A DNA stretch of 64,000 nucleotides, taken from contig QAXH01005294.1 in assembly GCA_004335635.1 (NCBI GenBank), forward strand, positions 108,111 to 172,110, read 5' to 3'. Origin of the DNA: Chloromonas sp. AAM2. Its lineage: Eukaryota; Chlorophyta; Chlorophyceae; Chlamydomonadales; Chlamydomonadaceae. Below, piece after piece: positions 38,746-50,964 of this stretch. The stretch's first letter is position 1. The number at the start of each line of letters is the position of its first letter. The notes beneath the pieces were generated by a model. It was not told where the DNA came from. It made no database searches and saw nothing but the letters and a program-made list of their open reading frames with translations. Position numbers and translations under genes: made by a program.

Positions 38746-39871
38746 TTTTTTCCCCACCGGTCGGGGCAGGGCTGCGTCAGTAGGCAAAACGCTCGGCACC
38801 ATGCCAGAAGCTGTCAACAAAAGCGATCAACCTCGTTAACAATTAAGGCTCTCCTTTCCAACTGGTACTGCTGTAAATTCCTGCTCCGTGCGGAACAACA
38901 TCGGGCCACCCTTTACAACCATACAGCCTGGGAGATAGTTCTTGCCAACAGGTGTCCAGTGACCATGTCCAAAGTCTAGCAGTAGATCCCAGTTCAGAGA
39001 GTGCTCAAAGACCGACGCATGCCAATTCAAATACACTACAACCGCGTTGATTGAGGCAGGCGACAGCTGACGTGGTACGCAGAAGGGACATGAAAAGTGT
39101 TTCATCCTCGAAGTTTGGGCTCAGCTCACACGTGTCTTGTCTGCAGCAAGGTAAAGGAAGGCCGGGCACCTGGTGCGGGCAGAAAACATCGCCATCGCGA
39201 TCGTTGACTGTTGTCCGGCTAGGCGACAATGCACGCTCGGCCACACGCCTTGCACGCTCACACAGTCAGGTGGGCCGCAGCACCGGAATCGAGCAGCAAG
39301 ACGAATGGCGATGGTTAGACAAGGATTGTGAGTTATGCAGCACTGTCAAAGGCAATAGATGAGGATCATGCCATGCAAAAAACGCGGCGACTTGCATTAC
39401 AGACTTGTGAAGCCAATCTTTTTCAATGCGTGCTCACCGCACCTACATGTTGGGACAGCCACCTCACTAGCCTGTCTTTGCTAGTGCGGCATTCTGATGC
39501 ATCATGGGACCTAACGTTGTGGTAGTGAGGCAGGGCCAGTCAGTTGGCACAACGTGTGTTGCCACACAGGCTGAAGAGGAAGTCTTCTAACCAGCCTGCC
39601 AACCTGGAGGAGTGGTGGGTCTGACCGTACGGTGAGTGAGATCTGAAGAACAAAGCACTCAACAATCCCATGTGAGAATGGGCTGTCGAAAAGAAAGGAG
39701 AAAACAAGTGGGAGCCCTTCAAATGTTACAGGCTGCTCCCGTGAGGCAACAACTGCCAGGTCTTTAAATGCTGGGATATCTGTGTGCCACCAGGCTGTTG
39801 TGCGCTCCCATCTTGCATTAAACACGTGTCAGTCAGATGAAGTCACTTGGCATTTCTAGCTTTCTAGGTTT

Positions 39872-39943
39872 TAGCTTTCTTGTCCTGGATGTATGTAGCT
39901 TTCTTGTCCTGGGTGTATCTAGCTTTCGTGTCCTGGGTGTGCA
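39872..39943. repeat. 24-bp tandem repeat, three units
   Basis: Three consecutive units of TAGCTTTCTTGTCCTGGRTG plus four bases, each with one to four changes. It lies about 260 bp upstream of the cytochrome c start. Confidence 0.9.
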
Positions 39944-40199
39944 GAGGTGTTGGGTTGGTGCGTTGCGTTGTATACACATGGTGTCTTGCGTTGCTCGCGG
40001 TTTGTGATCCATCCTACATGTCCAAGTTAACAGCTACTCTTCAAGCCTGCACACGCCAGTTGCGATACGTGGAATGGTCACTTCACATGTGCGCACACAT
40101 GCACGTTACCAATTTCAGAGGTCACGTCAGAACTTTCCCTCCATCCATCGTCAAACGCATCTTTCTGTCTTCACCTTGTTGTCGCGAATACTATTCACC

Positions 40200-41054
40200 A
40201 TGTCCGTCGAGAAAGGCGAGAAGGTGCGCGCTCTTCCTCACCTTCTCTTCTGTTCAGCTCTTGATCGCGATTTGCCTTTGTGGTAATGATATTCCGACTG
40301 CTGTTTTGCTCACGCCTGACGCTTGCAGATTTTCAAGACCAAGGTGATTGAGCGCAACGTGCCGTCGGCTTGCCCATGCCGAAAGTCGTTTGAGCACCTC
40401 TGGACCTTGCTCTCGAGGAAAGTAGCACAGCCGAGATCGCACGCCGTATAAACTGCCTTTTGTCCGTCTGTTTGCAGTGCGCCCAGTGCCACACAGCTGA
40501 AAAGGGAGCCGCGAACATGCAGGTAAGGGCCACGCCGCTGTAGCGGCGTGACACCATCCTTGCCTCATGGTCAGCCTCCCGCACACTGTTCAGCACAGTC
40601 AACAGTTCAGTCAGCATGTAGTTGTCACCAAGCAGACCTGGAGTACGCACGGTGTTCATCGCCTCTCTGTTCTTGTGTGTTTCGACATGGGACCTGTCAT
40701 GCACGCAGGGCCCCAACTTGGGAGGCTTGTTTGGGCGCACATCAGGCACCGTCCCTGGCTTCTCATACTCTAAGGCCAACAAGGAGATGGCTGTGACATG
40801 GGGTGATGACACCCTTTTTGAGTACCTGCTCAACCCCAAGAAGTACATCCCAGGTGAGCAAGACAAAGGAACAGGCATGTCAGTCCGGCATGATGACATT
40901 TCGAGCCAGCTTTTGTCCTTACAACTTGCAGCAGGCAGGTTGAAGCGTGGCCCTGATCAATGTTCTGTACGCAGGCACCAAGATGGTGTTTGCCGGTTTG
41001 AAGAAGCCAGAAGACCGCCAGGATCTCATTGCGTTCCTGAAGACGCACAGCTGA
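40200..41054 (+). CDS. CYC1: Mitochondrial cytochrome c
   Basis: Encodes the 102-residue soluble electron carrier between complexes III and IV in the mitochondrial intermembrane space. Exons: 40200-40223, 40329-40343, 40478-40522, 40709-40853, 40975-41054, all in phase. Haem attachment is C14-x2-C17-H18 (CAQCH), and the axial Met is M80 in [34 protein letters not shown] and LNPKKYIPG are the family landmarks, close to Chlamydomonas CYC1. Exon 2 is only 15 nt and encodes IFKTK. The N terminus (MSVEKGEK) is shorter than in plants, which carry about eight more residues before the GEK motif. The start is the only Met of the short first exon. No transit peptide is expected for this protein. Confidence 0.97.
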
Positions 41055-41453
41055 TTGAGCCATGCAACGCTTTCTGATCATTGGCATTGAGCAACTGACA
41101 CCCGACAGGGTCTGAGAGCCTGCATCACTTCCAGCACTTATGTCTGTGCAGGACAAGCAAGGGTTTGTGCCGCTGAGTTAACAGTGACACATCCTTAGGC
41201 TGGCAGTGTTGCGTCAGTGCTGTTGAGCATCGTAAGCACGTTTTATCCATTCCATTTACGGGCGGCCTTGAGCCCTCGGCAGGGTTGGTTGACCACAGGA
41301 TCTGTGCTGCACGCTTATTATTTTAACTGCTGAGTGCGTGCACTCAGATTTGTCGGGATTTCGTGAATACGAGGACATAGACTGTCTGCACGCCCTGGGC
41401 GTATGAATGGATGGAGTGCTGTTTGTACATGTCGCAATCACATATACTGTTAC

Positions 41454-41458
41454 TGTAA
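41454..41458 (+). terminator. Candidate poly(A) signal of cytochrome c
   Basis: TGTAA 400 nt after the stop, the first on the plus strand. Convergent with the kinesin gene, whose candidate signal is about 490 bp to the right. Confidence 0.45.
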
Positions 41459-41942
41459 TCAAGCACTGGTGGATACAGACCAACAGTTGGTCTTCCGTTG
41501 CAAGCCGTGCCCAGTTCCTTGCCAGACTTGTCAATCAGTTTTGCATCAGTTGGTACATCACAGGAGCCAACCTGTTGGTCTGACTAGGAAAAATCTTCAC
41601 CAAAATTGACGTTGTTCTAGTCGCAGCACGCTCACAAAGTTCAACGACAGGGCTTGGTAGGGCAGCATCCGAAGATTGTACCAGACGTTCTGGCCCCATG
41701 AACAGCAGACGTTTACGTTCAACAATATCAGCTGTCAATAGACTGACGTCCAACCACCGTAGGCCGTGTGCAAGGGAACGTAGCCACAGTGTAACACTGT
41801 CCGTGTATGAATTCCAGCGTCATCTAGTTCACTGGCCAACTGTCGCTACAACATCTCAGGCTCACGCATGCTCACCGCTGTTGCCGAATCACAGATCTGT
41901 TATCACCTATCTGAGTACGTGGTCTGTGGCGTGGTCAGAGCA
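41459..41942. other. Convergent intergenic spacer
   Basis: Between the candidate 3' ends of cytochrome c and kinesin-2. No coding sequence or repeat was recognised. Confidence 0.4.
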
Positions 41943-41947
41943 TTACA
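41943..41947 (-). terminator. Candidate poly(A) signal of kinesin-2
   Basis: Minus-strand TGTAA only about 33 nt after the stop codon. The implied 3' UTR is very short, so a more distal site may be used instead. Confidence 0.3.
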
Positions 41948-41979
41948 AGGCACGAGAGGCATGAACACCGATCCGACAA

Positions 41980-44900
41980 CTACTTTGCGCCCGTCTTAGA
42001 TGTGCGGCGTGCTGAACCGGGTCTTGTCTGCCTTGTTGTGCCCCCTGGCGAATCCATGGCCATAGCAGGCGCTGAGGCGCCGTCGTACACGTTGGCCTGC
42101 TGCGTGTTGTCGTTCGACCCAACGAATAGGAGCTCGCCATCGTCCGCGAAAGCCGCGTTGATAGCCGCCTGCAGTACAGTTGACAGGAAACGCCAGGGCG
42201 GCTGTTGGAGATGGCAAGCAAACGCGGGTAGGGCAGGGCTTTAGCAGGACGAAGCAGCGTCCGGCTTGGCACATAAAAAGGAGGTGACATAAAATGGATG
42301 CAGTGCAATGCGAGCTGCGCGTCCTAAGGCTCATGTTTTCAAAGTGCGCTGCCTTTCGCTCATCACACCTGTACTCTCGGGTCCACACCGGGCCCTTCGT
42401 AGTCGTAGGTAGTGCGCTCGGGCATGTCCAACTCCAGGTTGAGGATGTTCTCGCTTTTGAATCTGCAAATGTGCGAGATCTCGTCAAGATCAGCGAGACA
42501 ATTCGTCAAGATCAGCGAGAGCGTGGTCAGTGTCGCTCTGCTCGCTCGTGTAGCTGATTGTCCCACAACAGTGCACATACTAATGTGATTGAAGTTCGCA
42601 GTTGTTACGCACCGTGGGTTCATGTCGCCCATGGCCGAGGCCAGCTTGGCAAAGTCTGACGTTGGTCGTCTGTGCCCTGCGGCACTGACAGGTCGCTTGA
42701 TCATGCCCACGTCCCTCTTGCCCAGGTCGGCCAGCCGCTCCAGCACCCACACTTCACGCTCTTCGTCCCAGTGTGCACGGCGCATCACCTACAGCCGTTT
42801 TCGCAATGCATGCTGCAGATGAGTACGCTTTGCGTCACCCTGCGAGTTGGCTGCACATAGTCAGGTGCGTTCGGACTATGTGCACACTGCTGCCAGCCGT
42901 TATTTAGGACGTGCACAGGCGTTGTTGAGTCCCATCCAAGTAGCTTTGCATCGTTGTCGCATGTCTCAGGCTTGCCTGCTCACCTTCTGCACTTCTTCCG
43001 GTGGTATGAATGCTTCTATGACCATGTCCTTGAGCTGCATCTGGTCTTGCAACATGCGGATGCTCTCCAGCAGGTCCTCCTTCTCTCGCTGGAATTCCTT
43101 GTACATGTCATCGACTTCTGCGTTGACCTGACAGCATGAGCATGTAGGCAGTTGCCTGCTGGGTTCAATGAGATGCCAACCATCGCCGCACCCTCAACAG
43201 AGCGCAACATAAGATTATCATGGGATTTCTGTTTGTTCAACAGGGAAGCTACAAAGGTTGACTGGACAGCTGTGCCGGCAAATGGACTGGCAAACTTCAC
43301 TAGCGTTTGGTAAGATCTGGCAGCACGCAGATCGTCTCTTTTTACCTCTTGAAACTTCTTCCAGAGCTTCTTGAGCTTCTTCGTCTTCTGCTCTGCCTCC
43401 TCCGTGAGGCTGTTGAACTTCCCCTCCTGGTCGAGGGCCGCCTCCTCCAGCTCCGCAATCCTCTTCAATTCCTCAATCTCCTTACGTTTCCTGGACAACA
43501 CAAAGACATTAATACGCTACCACTGACGGACGAGTTTGCTCATTACGCAATGTGCCACAGGACACCAGTTTTACGTCTCATGTTCAAGAAGCGCTGTGCC
43601 GGCCTCCTTTGGGCATGGCTTCTGTCCATACTCACAATTCACTACTTTGCCCTTGGTCTCAGCAGCTCGTTCCCGGGTTCCGTGTTATGCCCCTCTACAT
43701 GTTCAAGATCTTCTGCTTTGCCCTGACGTCAGCACCTAATCTCTGGACACGAAACGTATGCCCGGCCACCTATGTTCATTGCGTGTGAATCCCCTCCAGT
43801 ACGTGTGCCCAGTGTGTCTTTCACCTTCTCTCCAGCTCCTCCTCCCTCTTCTTGAGCTCCGCCTCCTTCTTGCGGGTGACCTCCACCAGCCCGCCCCTGG
43901 CCTCGCCCTTGAGGATCTTGCTCTCCATGGCCTTGAGCTTCTTGGCGAGCGCATCCTTCTCAACGCGCAACTGAACCAAGGCAAGGCGACCAGGGCGTAC
44001 TGCTCATGGCGTACGAGCAGGAAGCAACCAGGCGTACGTAGCAGGCGTCTGTTCAGAGGCAACCCCATCCTAGGGGTGTCAGAGTTACTCAGCTCATGCA
44101 CCTGGCTTTGGATTCGCCAAACAACCTATACCAGCAAATACCAACTGCACCAAAGCGTCCACCCCAGTGAAGCAAGCAAGGCTGGGTTTGTGCAGCAACC
44201 AAGGCCAAGCCAAGCACGCATACCAGTGTGCCGATGCTTCCACGGTCAGCCGCTGAAATCCCGCCAACTCTCTTCCTGACTGTCCTACCCCCCACGTGCC
44301 CCACCCCACCTTCTCAGCGTCTTCCGCCTTGCGTGCGGTTTCCTCCTGTATCTTCATCTGCTTGCGCGCTATCTTGGCAGCCTCCTCCTCCGTGGCCTTC
44401 CGCTCCTCCTCCATGCGGGCCATCTGCACACACACACAACATGCACACATGCACGCAAAATCTTGCATGAATGTCAGGAACGCAAAGCAGTTTGTTGAAT
44501 GCCTACGTGCTATGTCAGTATCACGTACTACACGAATCACGTACTAACTGCTGTGAGAAGACACAGATTTTGTTTACCTCATACTCACGTGCCAAGCAAA
44601 CCATCATGAGACCTTCACAGCCCATAAAGAGCACACTGCCACAGTTTTGATTTGCCATTAAACAAGTGGCCACCCCCCCTAAACAGCTCATGTGATGAGT
44701 GTATCGTTGCATACCATTGCATCACAAAGAGTCCCCATAGACTGCAGCCCCAGCCCAGCCCAGCCCAATCCACCCACCTCTTCCTTGGCCCTGCTGGCTG
44801 CCTGTGCCCGGATCTCCGCCATCTGTGACTCATTAATTCCCGCTGAGCCCTGCTTCTGCGCCAGCTCGGAACGCATCTGGGCCTCTAGCTCCGCTCGCAT

Positions 44901-47900
44901 CTGAACACGTGAAGGCGCGTGGGCAGGGACAACATCGCCTACCACCTCTCACAACAACACGTGATGAGCAAGGCAGCCCAACTTACGCACAGGTTGGGCT
45001 TGTACCGCCTCTTCCTGATTCAATACCAATGCAAACCTTCACCAGGAGCACAGGTACAGCCTTGCTCACCAAAAGCACAACTGTAGAGATCATTCTGTTG
45101 TGTTTGGCCTAACAACCACTCTAGGGTATTGACCGGAACTGGCGCGCTACCACCTTGTCGAGAGGTGCTTGCAGGGTTTGCATCTCCTGCACTTGTTGAA
45201 CCCATCCCCCTGGCCCCCACCTTGTCCATTGTCTCCTGATCGAGCTCCTTGGCCACCGTGACCACCTTCTCCACGTTCCCATCCTCACCCACTGTGTAGT
45301 CACCGCCCTCACCCTGCACACACACACACACACATGCACATACACACACATACAAACACATGTTTAAATGCAGCTGCAGGCAGAATCCTGCAGGGGATCG
45401 TAGGTCTTGCTTCGTCCACCAGGCACTCCACACTGGGTCTTGGCACAGGACAGCCACGTGTTAGGGCACGTGTGCCAAGAGCCTGTGCATGTCCTTCATG
45501 TTACCCGGGTAGCAGGCTCTAGACACTGCATGCATCGGCACCTTTCTTTGGACGTAGCAGGTTGCCTGTCTGTCCGTTCTGAGGACAGTTCAACTTGATT
45601 GTGAGACTGTGCTTGGGTTTACACCTACATATTTGCCAGTCACCCCAGGCTCGTTGCATCACTGATTAACAAACGCCTCGTGAAGTGCTCTGCTGCTGCT
45701 CAAGATAGACCCCGCCTTGGCGGACCCAAGAAACACAAGGGAACCCGCACACCCGCTCCATCCTGCCACCGCTGCCCCGCCTCCCCTTACCCACCGCCAG
45801 CTGGGCCTTGAGGCGGTTGATCTCATCCTGGTACTCGCGCAACATGGCGTCCTTGGGGTCCTGAGGGGCGCCACACACATCACACAAGCCATCATGTGCT
45901 TACGAGGCTTTGATGCGTCTGCATGATTGGTGTCACTACGTTCATTCAAACAGAAATGCACACACAGGCACCAAAGCAGTGCCCAAAGCCCTAGTGTAGG
46001 TTTAGCTGCATTTGCATTCTGACACTGGCATGATCGTTGCTCTGGTTGCACCGCTCTCGGCAAGTTTGTAGAAAAAACCACCCTATCGCTCTATGGTCAT
46101 GCCTGTATCTGTGTTCTGCATGTTGCTCACCTCATTGATCTTGGGTTTGTTCTTGATGTTCTTGGCACGGTTTGCATATCTGAGTGTGGACAGCGTTTCA
46201 TCGTAGTTCCAGTCTGCTGGGCCCATGTTGGCAACCATGACTGTCTTGGTGTTCCCGCCCAGGGAGTCCTGCGGACCAACACACGCACACACAGGGTTAC
46301 CACCCAACACCCGCACGTCAACATGTCAGGCAGCAATGCACCAGCCTGTAACAGTGGACGTAGGAAAGCAGCTATGGCAGAGCCGACATGGGCGCGCCTG
46401 CAGCTGCCATTACCCATGTTTGAGGGCACGACAGGGTAGGGCCTCCCAGGCATGGCTGAAGGATCAGCAGCTGCGGCAGGTTTGCAGGCTGCTGCTTGAA
46501 GTATGGCGTTCAGGCCCTGTCCTTACACACTTGCTGTCTGCCCAGGCCAAAGATTCGTCTCCAGCCCAGCCCACATACCTGCAGCAGCCGTGTTAGCTTG
46601 GAGTCACGGTAGGGGATGTGTCCGCTCTTGCCGTCCACCAGGGCACTGATGACGTTGCCAAGGGCGCTCAGCGACAGGTTAATCTTGGTGGCCTCCTTCA
46701 GCCGGTCACCTGACAGGCCAGACACACCAGTCACGACAGCCTAAGCAACGCAGCTGAAGTGCGCGCATGCATGCTCAGGGCTGTTTGTTGTGCCCACATG
46801 CTGTGGCAGACATGCCTATGTGCATCAGTGCATGCATGTCTGCCCGTCTTGGTGCATGCACAGGATGGCTCTGAGCCCAGCAACTTCGCTGTGTCTCGGT
46901 TGGGCAATGCAATCCATTACTGATTCAGATGCTTCTCATGACCTGCGATCCCCGCAGCCTTCACCACCTGTTGCGCCAGTCTTGCTCTGCCTCTCACTGC
47001 CCGCCAGGTCGACCAGGTTGAGCTTGCCAACCTTGATGTGACCGTCGGGCTGGGCACATGGATACAAACAGGCATTGAGTGAGTGAGTGGGAAAGAGTGA
47101 TCTCCTGAATGCCTGGACGCCTGACACACGCATCTGCACTTGGAATCACAGTACAATGCCTCGGCCCTGTCAGATCAACATAGCCCTCAGCTGTTGCTGC
47201 GCCTCAAACCAGCATGCATGCTCGGCCCTGACCAGGTCAACCTAATGATCGGGCTGCCCTTCCCAGGTGTCGCTCACGTTTGCAATGCCCGCCTCAATCG
47301 TCTCAATGGTGATGCAGAAGATTGAGTGTGAACGGGACGAGTCCTGGTTCATGAGGGTGGCGCCCACACTGCGATTCTTATTGCCAACCTGCAACAGACA
47401 GAGGACATAACAGGCAGTCTCACGCCTCAGCTGAGGTGAGGATAAGGCGCCACCAATCAAGCAACCAGCAGGCAGGTGAACATATGCGAACTCTACACAT
47501 GGAAGGAAGCCAAACTGAAGAACCAAGGGCTAGTGCTCAGGCGGTGGCCAGGCTTTTCCTGCTGTGGCTGCGCCCTGCCCCTCCCATCCCTGATGACTCA
47601 CATCCAGCACGTTTCTGAGCTCCGGCACGCCCTTGACCACAAAGGCGTTGAGGCCCTTGACGTACACTCCGCTGTCCTTGTGCTCTTTCACCTCAAGCTT
47701 ATTCTTGGCATCCTTGGCGAGCAGGTCACGAACCTATGCAGTGCAGGGAGGTGCATTGTCAAGGGCCAAGGCGTGGGGTGCACACCTTCCCACGCAGGGA
47801 CAGGGGACGTGGCAGGATCGGTGTGAGGTCGCAGATGCAAATGTGAGGAGTGAACGGCCATGCACTATTTCAATTGATGGTGTGCGGCCGGAAACCAAAG

Positions 47901-49261
47901 CTGTGTGTTTGACTAGCCACCACTTAACTTTGATAGCTTGACTTTGACCCCCAACCCAAAGTCACTTGGTCATCACGTGATGCAGCAAACCTCCCCACCT
48001 CTTCGTTGTAGATCTCCAGGAAGCTTGCCCTGACCATCCACTGCGTGTCTGATGACTCCTCCACGGTGGCAAAGATATGCTCAAAGGTGCGGGGAATGAT
48101 GCCCTGGAGCTCGGGTGTGTTGCCTCCCGCCATGGTGTGGGTCTTACCCGTGCCGGTCTGCGGGCAGACACAGTGTGGCATGATAGCAGCAGACACACTG
48201 TGGCTGGGTGTACTTTGCAACCTTGCGGTGCCATGTTCAGATTGTGTGCGCATGGCTTCATAGCTGCACTGCTGCGCTTGACCTTCAGCCGGTGTAAGCC
48301 GAGGTGGGTTGAAGCGTTACGAAGGCTGGTAAAGCTGAGACGTGTACTTAAACCTGACCGTGTGTGTGGGAATGGATGTTCATCGTGTCTGCCTCTCCAA
48401 GGGCGCTGGTTACAGGAAGGCTTGTGACAAGTTGTCAATCTACATGCGGGTGTGTAGGCATGGCGACCTAGGCTGTGGCTTCAGTGCTGATGGCCTGTAC
48501 GTGCAGAGCTGTCGTGCATGTGGTCTGAGAAGCAGTGTGCAGCCCGGTGTACTCTGCAACCTTGGGGTGTCATGTTTGAACTGTCTGCCCATGGCTTCAT
48601 GCTGGGTCTACCAGACAGCTGAGCAGGCAGTCTGTCTGTTTTGGCATAATCTGGGTGTTCTTCCCACCCAATGTGGTGTGTGTTCCGCAGTGCGAGCGTA
48701 CAGCACTGTGTGAGATCGCTAGGGCTGGCCTCCATGCTGTCTTGTGCTTGCTAGGCCTAGCTGCCATAATCATTGCTGCAACCTGGACGTTAGCGGATGA
48801 AATGTCACAGCTGACCTCTTGGCTGTCACACGGATTGTCATGACATGCACAATGTGTGTATGCCGTTGTGCCGCCTCTGCAGACGCAACCCACCTGGCCA
48901 TAAGCGAAGATTGTACCTGCAGGCATGCAGTGCGCAGGCATGGCAGCTGGTAAGTGCGCATGTAACCTTGGGACGGACCTTGTCCGACGTGCTGGCCTGT
49001 CGTCTCACCGTTGTAGCCATTCATGACACTCTCAACGATGGGTTTTGCTGTCATCTCGTAAATGACGGACTGCTCGGACGTCCAATCATACACAGCGTCA
49101 AAAGTGAAAGCTTTTGGAGGCTCAGTGTTGTCTCCCTTGGGGTTCTTCAGCACCACGGACCCTCGCGTGGTGTCCATCTCCACAATGCGCTCCCTGCCAT
49201 CATTGAGCTCCTTGCTGTTCAGGGGCCTACACCTCAGCACCACCTTCACGCACTCCGACAT
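41980..49261 (-). CDS. FLA8: Kinesin-2 motor subunit, FLA8/KIF3B type
   Basis: Encodes a 772-residue plus-end kinesin-2 subunit that drives anterograde intraflagellar transport. The motor domain (about 1-343) has P-loop GQTGTGKT (91-98), switch I SSRSH (206-210), switch II DLAGSE (240-245) and the neck sequence [19 protein letters not shown] (seen as [15 protein letters not shown]). A charged coiled coil follows (about 410-640), then a globular tail. Exons (minus): 49261-49009, 48916-48894, 48157-47999, 47733-47602, 47388-47278, 47049-46968, 46709-46579, 46268-46131, 45860-45795, 45313-45221, 44900-44778, 44423-44310, 43970-43825, 43490-43346, 43127-42984, 42788-42613, 42462-42369, 42168-41980, all in phase. 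[18 protein letters not shown] and [17 protein letters not shown] favour KIF3B/FLA8 over KIF3A/FLA10. Exon 2 is 23 nt. The start gives [13 protein letters not shown], exactly the family N terminus. Confidence 0.95.
45312..45360 (-). repeat. CA-rich tract beside a kinesin exon acceptor
   Basis: A CACACA-rich stretch on the plus strand. On the coding strand it forms a GT-rich tract just upstream of the acceptor of the exon at 45313-45221. Confidence 0.7.
48195..48606. repeat. Imperfect ~75-bp duplication in a kinesin intron
   Basis: The segment around 48200-48266 (GTGTACTTTGCAACCTTGCG ... CATGGCTTCAT) recurs at 48541-48606 (GTGTACTCTGCAACCTTGGG ... CATGGCTTCAT) in the same orientation. Both are inside the 736-bp intron between the 23-nt exon and the P-loop exon. 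Confidence 0.8.
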
Positions 49262-50509
49262 GATGACTTCCTTGAGACCGCCTTGCGCTGTGAGTTTACC
49301 AGCACACTAGCTGCCAAGTTTGCTCTCAAGGCAATAAGACTTCTGCCAGACCGCAGGAACCACGCGCTATGCTTCAAACAAGGGCTTCGCCTCAGGTGCA
49401 GCAGATGTGCTCATTGTGAGCCATGCATGGCGTTTACCTCTAGTCAACCGTTCAGGGCTTCGTATGCTTTTAGTGAACGCTTAGCAAAGCCTGTTGATGG
49501 ATCGCATAAACGTGTACGGCACTGCAACCGCAGCAGAATCCGTTTGACAGCCGCGTCCAAATTGCCCCTGCAGCTGTTGAAGCGGGTCCACCAGCTCTGC
49601 TACTGTTAAACGGCTGTTCTTCTCTGGTCGAGCCTCGCATTGCATTTGATGACCAGGACAGGCGAGTAATGCATGCAAAAAACCCGGCTCAAAAGTCCGG
49701 ACACCTGTCGCAGATCACGGCTCCTGCCTGGCTTGGGTCTTTCATAATGGATGCCAGTTGACCCAACAGGCTGCTGTATGATACCAGACAAATTGCACAA
49801 AGGATCGTGCATGTGACTGCGTTTGTTCGTAGCTTACCTTGTTCGTAGAAAGCTTTTAAGCTTGAGCTTGGCTTGCGACTTGGTTAGAATCACACACACG
49901 ACAGGGGTTGACAGGACACGTGTGGTGCCGTCTGTCAGGAGTAAGTACTTCCTGTGCGTGCAGTTAGGGCGCATGTGGAGCCATAAACTGTGGAGTCATA
50001 AACTGTGCAGCTGCATTGATGACATGCCCACCACTGGCATGCATGTGGTTTGACCTGAACATGCATACGCCCAGCTTGCGCCAGGCTCGCAGAGGCTCTC
50101 CCTTCATAGCCTTTCAGAATGCTGCACTTGTCAATGGTTGACTTGGAACAAGTCTGCTTTTACAGCACTTGCAGCAGCACGGGCTGCTGCAAGTATTGTA
50201 CTGAATTCAGGGCTGGGCAACTAAAATGGTTTACATCAGACTGGTTGGGTGAATTGGCAGCGGCAACAGGCCAACTGCACCTGGCCAGGCGAAATCTGAA
50301 GCCGGAGCGAATTCAATTTTCCGAATGCGCCACATGTGGGGCCATAGACCGGGACCCGTACCGGGCAGACCGGGGCCACCGGTTTTTATGTGGGGCCACA
50401 GGTATCTACAACACCGGGATGCGTCGTGGGCGCCTGTAGTTGATTATGTCGGTGGGCCACCGGGTATGGCTTGCAGGCTGTGGGCTGAGGATCATGCCAC
50501 TCGAAAAGA
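49262..50509. other. Intergenic region, Listerin 3' side to kinesin-2 5' side
   Basis: Presumed kinesin-2 promoter and 5' UTR plus the far end of the Listerin transcript. It includes a GC-rich stretch at about 50331-50402 in which GTGGGGCCA occurs twice around CGGGACCCGTACCGGG. No coding sequence was recognised. Confidence 0.45.
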
Positions 50510-50514
50510 TTACA
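50510..50514 (-). terminator. Candidate poly(A) signal of Listerin
   Basis: First minus-strand TGTAA after the Listerin stop, implying a 3' UTR of about 450 nt. Confidence 0.4.
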
Positions 50515-50964
50515 TGGTGGGAGGGCTACCTCAATAGCCCGTCCTTGCCTTTCATAACAAGTAAAGGTGTCTTTCTTACCAGATCAGCAAAGGTTGGTAG
50601 CCTCATAGTGTCATGAGTACTGTCGGATTCAAGTCAAAAGCGCCATCTGCCAGATAGGTGTCCATCAACAGCGGGTCACAACATGCCTACAGTGACAGGC
50701 TCTATTGCCCAACGGCTGTATGTCCGAACGGCCTAATGACCTTAGCTGTAAGGGGGATTGCAACTAGCGAACAGGTGTCCAAGGGCAAGCACGTCAATCA
50801 CCATCAACACCGTGCATTAGAAAGCGTTCGGTAATACAGCTTCCCACCCTACTTATGGTATGAAACTGTCGCAGCTACAACAAGACGTGGAGAATCACAA
50901 GGGCTGATCCAGCCAGCCGTGGAGCTGAGGCCTTGTCCATGCTCTATCATTTCAGACTATCTGG

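Larger units (their letters stand above)
38522..40199. other. RPAP2-cytochrome c intergenic region
   Basis: Contains a solo TIR-repeat end (38710-38745), a 24-bp tandem repeat (39872-39943) and the cytochrome c promoter and 5' UTR. Minus-strand frames at about 39836-39511 and 39244-38836 have a protein-like look but match no family I know. Confidence 0.5.
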
